Assembly (NCBI GenBank): GCA_040386155.1
Contig: JAZKFZ010000005.1
Location: 372,001 to 436,000, forward strand
Length of the DNA: 64,000 bases
Reading direction: 5' to 3'
DNA from: M0103 sp040386155
GTDB taxonomy: Bacteria; Bacteroidota; Bacteroidia; Flavobacteriales_D; Crocinitomicaceae
Positions 1 to 10,400 of the stretch are shown in pieces; the first letter of the stretch is position 1, and each line of letters opens with the position of its first letter. A program made the translations under genes and the position numbers. Below the pieces are notes generated by a model. That model saw only the letters and a program-made list of their open reading frames with translations. It did no database searches and was not told where the DNA came from.

Positions 1-1796
1 GAACCGTTGTTGATCATCGCTGCTGTAACTGAAGCATTTCCAGTCGCATCTAAAGATACTGTTTGGTTTTGGCAAATTGCTGTTGGGGCACTATTATCAT
101 TAACTGTTACGGTTGATATACATGACGACGTCAAACCAGTATTATCTGTAACTGTTAAAGTCACCGCATTTGCGCCAATGTTTGCACACGTAAATGCTGA
201 TATGCTTGGTACAAGTGAAGCTATTCCGCAGAAATCAGAAGAGCCGTTATCAATATCACTTCCACTAATGGAAGCAGTACCGCCACCATTTAATGGTAGC
301 GTAATGTTTTGGCAAAGTGCATTTGGCGCATCGTCGTCGATAGTAACTGAAACGATTGGCAACATTTGAATTTCACATGTACCACCACCGGTAGCATACA
401 CATTGAACGTTGTATTTGCAGCTAATGAAGGTGTCGTCAATGAAATTGGACCCCCAGAACCAGCTTGTGGTCCAGCAGCAATTGTATTTGAAGGGTCAAA
501 ACGAAGGTAGTAATCATACCCAACTTCAGAATTGGTTAAGTTAATTACTGCTGTTCCATTCAAACAAATTTCTTGCGTTACTGGAATTACAGTTTGGACA
601 ACAGGATTAGTGTATACTGATGCATTGGCATCATTACAATCACAAACTGCACCATATCCGTCTCCATCTCCATCAGTCTGTGCTCCATTTGCTAAAGAAA
701 CACAGTTGTCACAAACATCACCAAATCCATCTCCATCAGTATCTTCCTGAAGTGGGTTTGCGATTGAAGGGCAATTGTCGACATTATCTAAAATACCATC
801 ACCATCCATATCAGCAGTAACATCAAGGAAAGTTGTTGAAGTACTTGAACATGCAAATTGATCAGTTACTGTTAATGTATAAGTTCCTTCGTCGCTTATT
901 AGAGCACTTGGAATAGTAACATTTTGAGTTCCATAAGCATTCGGGCCAGTCCAAGCATAAGTCAATATTCCAGAACCAGTTCCAGAACCGTTCAATGAAA
1001 CGGAAGCACCAAGATTTACAGGGCTTGTATTTGAAGCACTAGCTGTTACCGTATTTGAATAAAAGCGCATGTACCCAGGACTAGCTGCCAATGGTGTGTT
1101 TGAACTGAAACTCGTACAAATTTGTTGGCTCATTAATGTTTGAAGAAGATCAAACAATTCTATAGTTCCATATAAACCAGCAGGTACGGTTCCTCCACAA
1201 GTACTATTCCCGAAAGGTGCAGTTGGCGCTTGCGCTTGAATGTAAATACGCACATCAAAATTTCCACCAACAGGGAAGTACAATCTTGTACCATCATCTT
1301 GAACTGCAATCGGAGTTGCGGTTCCAGCTTGTGTAATTGTTAAAGTAACTCTAGTAGCAACTGTAGAGGTTGAAGGTCCTGGCTGATAAGTATAAGCAGT
1401 AGTTCCAGTGAAAACCATAACACCCGCTGCCAAATTGGACAGCCCAGCGTTAAAGGTGTAGCTATCCATTGATGCAGAAGGACAAGGTGTAGAAGAATTT
1501 GCATCCGTTACATTTGTCAAACTATAATCTACTCCATAGAGCAAGCAAGGTGTTGCTCCATAACTTGTCCAAGCAGCATTCGTAAAACGATGAATTACTC
1601 CATTAATTCCGCTTGAATTTGGCTCAGCAATAATATCTCCACCACCGCTTCCACAGATAACCGTTGTAGCAAAAGCTCCTGGATTTGATGTAATAGTTGT
1701 CCCGGCAGGATTATCTATTGCAACTGGTGCTTGGGCAAATAGATTTGAAGCTAGGGTTAAGCCAGATAATACTAGTGCAGTTAGTACTCTTCTCAT
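1..1796 (-). CDS. Large secreted TSP3/HYR-repeat protein, C-terminal part beyond left edge
   Basis: This gene is open from an ATG at 1796 to the left edge, giving 598 residues and no stop. A signal peptide is visible at residues 1-22, ending LFAQA. Residues of about 23-300 form a beta-rich region I do not recognise. It is followed by an Ig/PKD-like stretch, then Asp-rich thrombospondin type 3-like calcium repeats (DMDGDGILD, DTDGDGFGD, DGDGDGYG) at about residues 325-370. The last 120 residues are the same 80-residue HYR-like module as in the giant protein at 4427-13309. One complete copy has four cysteines, and a second copy is cut by the edge. The start overlaps the stop of the upstream gene as ATGA, which implies translational coupling. 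It is probably a T9SS cargo, but its sorting domain would lie outside the window. Function unknown; adhesin or matrix protein is an inference. Confidence 0.85.
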   Translation of the reverse strand, partial: MRRVLTALVLSGLTLASNLFAQAPVAIDNPAGTTITSNPGAFATTVICGSGGGDIIAEPNSSGINGVIHRFTNAAWTSYGATPCLLYGVDYSLTNVTDANSSTPCPSASMDSYTFNAGLSNLAAGVMVFTGTTAYTYQPGPSTSTVATRVTLTITQAGTATPIAVQDDGTRLYFPVGGNFDVRIYIQAQAPTAPFGNSTCGGTVPAGLYGTIELFDLLQTLMSQQICTSFSSNTPLAASPGYMRFYSNTVTASASNTSPVNLGASVSLNGSGTGSGILTYAWTGPNAYGTQNVTIPSALISDEGTYTLTVTDQFACSSTSTTFLDVTADMDGDGILDNVDNCPSIANPLQEDTDGDGFGDVCDNCVSLANGAQTDGDGDGYGAVCDCNDANASVYTNPVVQTVIPVTQEICLNGTAVINLTNSEVGYDYYLRFDPSNTIAAGPQAGSGGPISLTTPSLAANTTFNVYATGGGTCEIQMLPIVSVTIDDDAPNALCQNITLPLNGGGTASISGSDIDNGSSDFCGIASLVPSISAFTCANIGANAVTLTVTDNTGLTSSCISTVTVNDNSAPTAICQNQTVSLDATGNASVTAAMINNG

Positions 1797-4408
1797 TTCA
1801 CAATTGTTTTAAAAGAATGTAAATTTTTGCCATCACGCACAAGTACGAAACAAAGCTGAGGCTCGATATTAGATAGATCAATTTTGATCTCGTTTTCGGT
1901 AATTTGTAGGCTTTCCTTAGAAAGTGTTTTTCCATTCATGTCGACTACCAAAATGTCAACTATTTCAGAAGGAATTTGATTAAATTGAATCGTCAAAGGA
2001 CCATTCGTAGGATTGGGAAATACCCTCACCTCATTTGCGGTAATTTCTTCGACAGATACATTTGGAAGTAGTACCGCATCAAAACTTAAATTGTCGATGA
2101 TTGCAAATGAATTTCCTGGATTTCCGCCATTTTTGAACATTGAAAACTCAATCAAGCAGCTATCTGCTGTACCCATTCCAAAATAAGAAATCGGCATTTC
2201 AAACATGGTATAATTAGTAATAGGATCCTTAAATTTCAATTCCCCCCATCCTGTCTGCGTTCCATCTTCGAACATAGCAACACGAGCAAACAATGTGTCA
2301 CCAGCATCTGGTGTAAATTTCAAGAAACCATACAATTTTTCATGATTAAAATCTACAGGAAATGCAGGCAACCAGTTATTCAAGCTGTCTCCTACTCTTA
2401 ATCGACCAAAGTCATTATTCTCCTGCGTTAAATTACTTACCTTAACGGCGTAATCACCAGAATAAGCGTCAGTCGTACGTTCGACCATATAGTTTGTACT
2501 TGAATTATAAAAATCATCTGCTGAAACCCAAGATGCTGCTTTATTTCTTGTTTCCGTTGACCATGATTCCATGTCGTTATTTGGCACATTATCAGATGTT
2601 CCATAAAATGATACATCATCAATCGTCATAATACTTGCAGCATTAGCACTCCCTGAAAAAGGATCTGCACTTGTAAAAGCAAGAATCAATGAATCTGGAT
2701 CGTCAGTTGAAAGGTAATCAATCGGGAAGGTTATGTATTCAAAATTTCCACCAGAGTTGCCACCAATCTTCCATTGATGAAAAGCAATTGGAGTTCCCAT
2801 TTTCTTGAGCATCAAGATAGCTAAAGCAGAGTCGCCAAAAGCGATATCATATTTAGCATAAAAATGCAATGAATCAGGACGAGCAGTAAAAGGAATACCA
2901 CCTTCTAAACCTGTTTGACCTGGAATACCATAAAGAATAGCACCTACATTATCATTTTGACCTCCCTGCAATTGAACAGCAGTAGTTGCATTGTAAGAAG
3001 TTGCAGGCTCAACACTTCCTGTATTGTACCAGTTATTTAATATTTGATCGTTGAATTGGTTCCACACTTCAAAATTGAAATTTGGTACTGTTGATACGCC
3101 TGTGTAAAAACTTATCTCATCAGAATACGTAATTCCCAGTGCATTTGTCATTTTCATTCGTGCGTAGTAGATTAAATCAGGGGTTAATCCTGATAATGTT
3201 ACATCTACTGGAATTGAACCGAGTCCACTTGTAACATTTGGATTCATTGGTACACTAGATCCGAATGACATAGTTGTCCCATATTCCAGTTCCAAAGTTG
3301 CAGCTAGACCTGAGTCATCGACTTGACCAACAATTTGAACAGTATTTGAATTTACTACTGAAACTGGTGAATTCAATGTGCCCACTGCTAATTGTGCATC
3401 TACATCATTGTACCATAAAAGTTTTCCATCACTACCAACTGCAACGCCAAAATAAGGATTCTTAAAACAAACTGCATTCAGTCCATAGGTATCGTTTACT
3501 GGGATACTTTGCAAGGTCCATGTTGCACCAGCATCATTTGAAAAATAGATATCACCATCATCACCAACAATGTATCCCTCGGTTGCGCTATAGAAATAAA
3601 TACCATTCAACATTGATTCTACATTGTCCATGATTGGTGTCCAATTAGCACCACCATCTGTTGTTCTGATGATCGTTGCAATTGAATCATTCGATTCCCA
3701 ACCACCAATTGCAATTCCTGTATTGGCATCAAAGAAATAAACATCTGTATAGTTTCTTGAGGCGATACCACCCGTCAAAGTTAAAGCAGACCACGAAGTA
3801 CCACCATTTGTTGATTTTAATATCGTTCCCTGATCACCAACTGCATACCCACTACTATTATCTACAAAATGTACTGCACGTAACCATGGAGCCAAATTGT
3901 CTGAAATTACTGACCAATTAGCACCACCATCTGTCGTTCTTAAGATAGTTTGAATAGCATCATTCGATTCATTGCCACCAACGATTACACCTGTCATAGC
4001 ATCAAAAAAGTGACAGCCATTGTAATTTCTAGTCCCTGGATTACCTGTGATGGGAATCTGTGACCAAGAATCACCTGAATTTGTGGTTTTCCAAACATTT
4101 CCAGCCCAGCCAACAGAATATCCTGTTGAAACATCAGTAAAATCTAAATCTTGAAGAATTGCATTTACGTTATCCATAGCAATATTCCAATTTGCGCCAG
4201 AATCCGCAGTGACGAAAGCGGAGGTAATTGCGTCATTGAATTCCCTTCCTCCTACTGCTACAACTTTGTTGTTAGGTAAAATTTCAACAGCATTCAGATG
4301 TCGGAAATTCGGTCCCCAAGCACTTGACCACATTGCTGGATCCTGAGCCATAGAGAAATTTCCTAGGAAACTTGCTAAGATAAGAAAACCAAAAATTAAC
4401 TTTTTCAT
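1793..4408 (-). CDS. T9SS-secreted YCF48/BNR-type propeller protein with type A sorting domain
   Basis: The 871-residue product has a signal peptide at residues 1-21, ending NFSMAQ. Residues of about 25-335 carry repeated YCF48/BNR-like blades, with recurring TTDGGANW and S.DSW/GGTSW motifs alternating with GYAVG-type strands, as in beta-propellers. A fibronectin-III-like segment follows at about 345-435. Two related domains of about 160 residues come next (FNFEVWNQ near 445 and NNDMESWS near 610), resembling the carbohydrate-binding-like modules common in Bacteroidota surface proteins. The C-terminus (about 795-871) is a type A T9SS sorting domain, containing VFPNPTNG and ending in a hydrophobic strand and a lysine. 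It sits 18 bp after the giant HYR gene and overlaps the next gene by ATGA, so all three are probably one operon. The ligand is unknown. Confidence 0.85.
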   Translation of the reverse strand: MKKLIFGFLILASFLGNFSMAQDPAMWSSAWGPNFRHLNAVEILPNNKVVAVGGREFNDAITSAFVTADSGANWNIAMDNVNAILQDLDFTDVSTGYSVGWAGNVWKTTNSGDSWSQIPITGNPGTRNYNGCHFFDAMTGVIVGGNESNDAIQTILRTTDGGANWSVISDNLAPWLRAVHFVDNSSGYAVGDQGTILKSTNGGTSWSALTLTGGIASRNYTDVYFFDANTGIAIGGWESNDSIATIIRTTDGGANWTPIMDNVESMLNGIYFYSATEGYIVGDDGDIYFSNDAGATWTLQSIPVNDTYGLNAVCFKNPYFGVAVGSDGKLLWYNDVDAQLAVGTLNSPVSVVNSNTVQIVGQVDDSGLAATLELEYGTTMSFGSSVPMNPNVTSGLGSIPVDVTLSGLTPDLIYYARMKMTNALGITYSDEISFYTGVSTVPNFNFEVWNQFNDQILNNWYNTGSVEPATSYNATTAVQLQGGQNDNVGAILYGIPGQTGLEGGIPFTARPDSLHFYAKYDIAFGDSALAILMLKKMGTPIAFHQWKIGGNSGGNFEYITFPIDYLSTDDPDSLILAFTSADPFSGSANAASIMTIDDVSFYGTSDNVPNNDMESWSTETRNKAASWVSADDFYNSSTNYMVERTTDAYSGDYAVKVSNLTQENNDFGRLRVGDSLNNWLPAFPVDFNHEKLYGFLKFTPDAGDTLFARVAMFEDGTQTGWGELKFKDPITNYTMFEMPISYFGMGTADSCLIEFSMFKNGGNPGNSFAIIDNLSFDAVLLPNVSVEEITANEVRVFPNPTNGPLTIQFNQIPSEIVDILVVDMNGKTLSKESLQITENEIKIDLSNIEPQLCFVLVRDGKNLHSFKTIVK

Positions 4409-4426
4409 TCTATTTTATAAGTTAGA

Positions 4427-7400
4427 TTATTTACTTACTACAATTACTTCTTTAACAATCACTAGGCCTTCGGTGTACACATTTACGAAGTACTTCCCTG
4501 AGGCTAATTCTGAACCGTTGACTTTTCCATTAACAAGGTTGGTTTCCACTGCAATGATTCTTCCGATCATATCTACAATCTCTACTTTATCAATCGAACC
4601 TTCATATTGGATGGTAAACTCACCACCTACAGATGGATTAGGATAGATTACTAAATCAAGTGCTGTGACATCTTCTAAACCAACAGAATTGATTGGGTAG
4701 CATGTTGAAGTTTCAGACGGACAGTTGCCTTCTGTTACCACAACTGCGTAGTTGCCATTCATAGTTGCTGTAAATGTTTGACTTGTAGCTCCAGGGATGT
4801 TACTTCCTGTTGCACAATCAATCCATTGGTATGTTGCATTCGCATTGTTTGCCATCAATGTCGTTTCATTTACTGGTGAAACTGATGCGTCAACTTCTCC
4901 ATCTATGTACACATATTGCGTTGCTGTAGATACGTTTCCGTTTCCATCATTAAATGACCAAACAACAGCAGTTACACCAATTGTTGTAATAGGGAATACG
5001 ATGTTTGTTGTTCCTGAAATTTCACCTGAACAAATATCATTTGCGATTGGAGAAGGAAGTGCAGTTACTTCACAGCTATTGTATACATCAGCCATTACTG
5101 GGACAACTGGTGCATTTCCGTCAACTACTGTTACGTTGAATGAACAAACTGTTGAGTTTCCAGAGTTATCTGTTGCTGTGTACGAGACAATCGTTGTACC
5201 TGGTCCGAATAATGAGCCTGGAGCGTTTGTTGTTGTGAATTGAACACCTGGACAATTGTCAATTGCTGTAGGAGCAACCCAATTAACAGCCACATCACAC
5301 ACATCACCAGAAGCTACTAAAATATCTGATGGACATCCGTGAATAATTGGATGTTGATCATCGATAATCGTAACATTAAAACTACATGTGTATACATTCC
5401 CACCAAGATCAGTAGCAGTGTATGAAATTACTGTAGTTCCCACTGGGAATACATTTCCTGACGTGTAACCACTATTGTCTGATTGTGTCATTGTAGCTAC
5501 AAGACAGTTATCAATTACTTGAGGTGTAGAATATGTTACCATACTTCCACAACTACCTTGTGTAGATGTTTGCACGATATCTTGCGGACACAATACAGTT
5601 GGAGCTTGGTTATCAACTACAGTTACAGTTTGTGTACATGTAGCAGAATTACCTGATTGATCCATCACTGTCCATGTAACCACTGTTACTCCAGTTGGGA
5701 ATACAGACGGTGCATTGTTTGTAACTAAGGCTACTGTGCAGTTATCAGTCGTTACAGGTGTTCCTAAATTCACTCCTGTTGCGAAACAGATATTAAGATC
5801 AGTATTCACGTTGACATTCGATGGACATACAATAGTTGGATTTTCAACATCAATTACTGTTACTAATTGCGTACAAGAAACACTGTTTCCAGCTGGATCT
5901 ACTGCTGTCCAAGTAACTGTTGTCGTTCCTAATGGGAAGATCGCAGGTGCATTGTTCGAAATAGTTGTAGAGCAGTTGTCTGCAGAAGTTGGTGTTGCAA
6001 GAACTATAGCAGCTCCACAAGTACCAACTGTTGCGTTCACAGTAATTGCAGCAGGACACGAAATTGTAGGGACAATGTTGTCGATTACTGTCACCACAGC
6101 GATACATGTTCCAACATTTGCATTTACATCTGTCACCGACAAGGTTATGTTGTTAGCACCTAAATCTGAACAATCAAATACTAATTGTGAAGCAGCGATC
6201 GAGGCAATGCCACAGATATCTGAAGAACCGTTGTTAATCATTCCAGTAGTAATTGCTGCCGCACCTGCAGGATTTAAGATCACTGAAACGTTTTGACAAA
6301 GAGCAGATGGAATGATGTTGTCCACCACCGTTACTGTTGAAGTACATGAAGCGCTATTTCCATTTACATCAACCATTGATAATGTAACTAGGTTAGCTCC
6401 TACATTCGAACAATCAAATGATGATTGAGAAAGTGTCATGGAAGCAATTCCACATGCATCAGCTGAACCATTATCGATCATTGCAGGAGTTACAGAAGCA
6501 AGTCCCATGGCATCCAGGTTCACAGTCACATTCTGACAAAGAGCAGCTGGTGCTGTTACATCCGAAACAGTAACTACTGAATTACAAGTTGAACTATTTC
6601 CACTTGGATCTGTTACCGTCAATGTTATTGTATTTGCACCCACGTTCGTACAATCAAATGTAGAATTAGAGACAGCTAAGGAAGCAACACCACAATTATC
6701 ATTTGACATAATGTCGATCATTGCAGGTGTAATACTAGCAGCACCTAAAGCATCCAGGTTGATTGAAATATTTTGGCAAAGTGCATTTGGATTAGTATTG
6801 TCAACAATTGTAACAATTGCAGTACACGTTGAAGCGTTCCCACTTTGATCTGTTACTGTGAATGTTACTGTGTTAGCTCCTGTGTTAGAACAATCAAATG
6901 CAGCTTGAGACACTTCCATAAATGCAATTGTACAATTATCGGTAGAACCGTTGTTTACCATTGCAGGTGTCAATAAAGCATCACCATTTGAATCTAAATT
7001 CAAGTTAACATTTTGGCAAATTGCAGTCGGAATACTGTTATCTTCTACAGTAACAACTGCTAAACATGAAGATGAATTTCCGTTCACGTCAGTAACTGTT
7101 AGGATCACATTATTGTTTCCTAGATCAGAACAGTCAAATGCAGTCTGAGAAGCAGTAATCGTCGCAATTGCACAGTTATCAATCGAACCATTGTCGATCA
7201 TTCCCGCAGTAATTGAAGCATTTCCAGCTGCATCAAGAGCGATTGTCACATTCTGACATATCGCAGTTGGAGCCATGTTATCAATAATCGTTACAATCGC
7301 AGTTGCTGAAGCACTATTTCCGCTTGCATCTGTTACCGTTACCGTTACAGTGTTTGGACCAATATCAGAACAACTAAATGTTGACACTGGTAACACACTT

Positions 7401-10400
7401 GAAGAGATTGCACAGTTATCAAATGCTGCAGCGATCACCATAGCACCAGTAATTGTAGCATTACCAGTTGCATCAAGAGGCACTGTAATATTTTGTGTTG
7501 TTACAATTGGAGCCATCAAATCTTGCACTGTCACTGTTGAAGTACATGTTGAAGAGTTTCCATTGATATCTAATACCGTTACAACAATACTATTTGCTCC
7601 TAAATCAGAACAATCAAATGCAAGTTGCGAAGCAGTTATAGAAGCAATTCCACATTCATCTGTGGAACCATTGTTCAGCATTCCGATAGTAGTAGATGCA
7701 TTTCCGAAGATGTCTAAACTAAGTGTTTGATTTTGACAAAGTGCAATAGGGCTTGTGACATCAGCAATTGTAACTGTTGCGTTACACGCTGCTGAATTAC
7801 CATTTACATCAGTAACTAATAACGTTACTGTATTTGCACCAACATTCGCACATGTAAATGAAGTGTTAGAAATGCTTGTTGAAGCAATTCCACAGTTATC
7901 ATTAGAAGCATTGTCAATCATTGCAGCAGTAATTGTAGCATTGCCAGTTGCATCCAAGTTCACAACAATACTATTACACAGTGCAATTGGAGCCATATTG
8001 TCAACTACAGTTACCGTTGAAGCACAGGTTGAACTATTTCCATTCACATCAGTAGCTGTTAAAGTAACTGGATTTGCACCAACGTTCGTACAATCAAATG
8101 CAGTTTGTGATAGCGCCAAAGAAGCAATACCACAAGCATCAGATGAAGCATTGTCAATCATCGCTGCAGTAACCGAAGCAGCACCAAGTGCGTCAAGATT
8201 CACAGTTACATTCTGACAAATTGCAATAGGAGTAGTTACGTCAGACACAGTAACTACAGAAGTACATGTTGATGAGTTAAGATTTACATCCATTACCGTT
8301 AAAGTAACAGTGTTAGCTCCAACATTCGCACAGTTAAAAGTTGTTTGGGAAGCTGAAAGCGATGATATTCCACAATTATCAAATGATCCATTATTGATCA
8401 TTGCAGGTGTAATTGAGGCAGTTCCAGCAGCGTTTAAATCAATTGCAATAGCTTGACAAATTGCAGTTGGTGCAGTGTTGTCAATTACTGTTACAGTTGC
8501 AGCACATGTTGATGAATTCGAATTTACATCAGTTACTGTCAATGTCACATTATTAGCACCAACATTTGCACATGTAAATGCGCTGTTAGAAATTGTTGTT
8601 GAGAGAATTGCACAGTTGTCACTTGAACCATTGTCTACCATTGCTGCTGTAATTGTTGCAGCGCCTAAGGCATCTAGATTCACTGTAATGTTTTGACAAA
8701 CAGCAATTGGAGCTAAATTATCAACGACTGTAATTGTAGATGTACATGTAGAAACATTACTATTTACATCTGTTACGGTCAACGTAACTGTATTTGCCCC
8801 CACATTCGCACACGTAAATGAGGTTTGAGATGCAGCTATAGTGGCAATACCACAATTATCAAATGAACCATTGTTGATTGCCAAAGCAGTTGTTGTTGCA
8901 ACACCACTTGCATCTAAATTGATAGTTTGGTTTTGACAAAGCGCAGTTGGTGCGATGTTATCTACAACTGTTACAGTTGCAGTACACGTTGAAGACAATC
9001 CATTGACATCCAATACTGTAAGTGTAACTGTATTACCACCAACGTTTGCACAGGTAAAGGCAGAAGGTACAACACTTAAAGAGGCAATTGAACAGTTATC
9101 AGATGAACCATTGTTGATCATAGCTCCTGTAATGGAAGCAGTACCAGCAGCGCTAAGATTAACCGTACTATTTTGACAAATTGCTGTTGGAGCGATATTA
9201 TCAATTACTGTTACGACAGCAGTACATGTTGAAGAATTAGAATTAACATCAGTTACTGTCAATGTCACATTATTTGCACCAACATTCGCACATGAAAATG
9301 CTGTTGTTGAAGCCAACAATGAAGCAATTCCACAATTGTCAAATGATCCATTATTAATGTCAGCTGCAACAATCGAAGCTGCTCCCACTGCATCAAGATT
9401 GACACTTATATTTTGACAGATTGCGGTTGGAGCAATATTATCAACCACAGTTACCGTTGCAGTACATGTCGAAGAATTTCCATTGACATCAAGAACAGTT
9501 AATGTTACTGCATTTGGTCCTACGTTAGCACAAGTGAATGCCGAAGGAGATGCTGTTAAGGACGAAATCCCGCATGCATCGGAAGATCCATTGTTGATCA
9601 TCGCGCCAGTAATGCTCGCTGTACCAGCTGCATTTAAGTTCACAGATATATTTTGACAAATTGCTGCTGGAGCAACTGCATCAATTACAGTTACTGTTGA
9701 AGCACATGTATTAGTATTTCCATTCACATCAGTTGCAGTAAGGATAACACTATTAGCACCCACATTTGAACAGTTAAAGGTCACTTGTGAAGCTCCTAAA
9801 GAAGCAATACCACAATTATCAAATGATCCACTATTAATATCAGCTGCAACAATTGAAGCAGTTCCTGCTACATTAAGATTGATAGTAATATCTTGACAGA
9901 TCATTGTTGGATCAATCGCATCAATAACTGTTACAGTTGATAGACAAGAAGCAACATTTCCATTTACGTCAGTAACTGTTAAGGTAACAGGGTTAGGACC
10001 GACATTTGCACATGTAAACGCAGAAGTAGAAAGTACTGTAGATAAAATTGCGCAATTATCAAAAGAACCACTATTCACATCAGCAACTACGATGGCAGCA
10101 TTTCCTGTTGCGTCTAAATTCGCAGTGGCATTCTGACAAAGAGCAGTTGGAGAAATATTATCTACGACAGTAACAATAGCGACACAGGTAGATACATTTC
10201 CACTTTGATCTGTTAACGTTAGCGTTACGTTATTTGCTCCTACATTCGCACATGTAAATACAGTTTGGGATGCTGTTATTGAAGTAATTGTACAATTATC
10301 AGAAGACCCATTGTTAATCATTGCTGGTGTGATTGAAACTGTACCAGCAGCATTTAAATTTATAGAGATATTTTGACAATTCGCAATTGGTGCAATATTA

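Noticed and set aside
4797..9176. A series of plus-strand ORFs of 65-193 residues opposite the giant repeat gene
   Set aside because: They recur at the same phase as the 240-bp repeat and read as antisense of the Cys/Asn/Thr-rich modules. They have no export or domain features and lie wholly inside a convincing 2960-residue gene.
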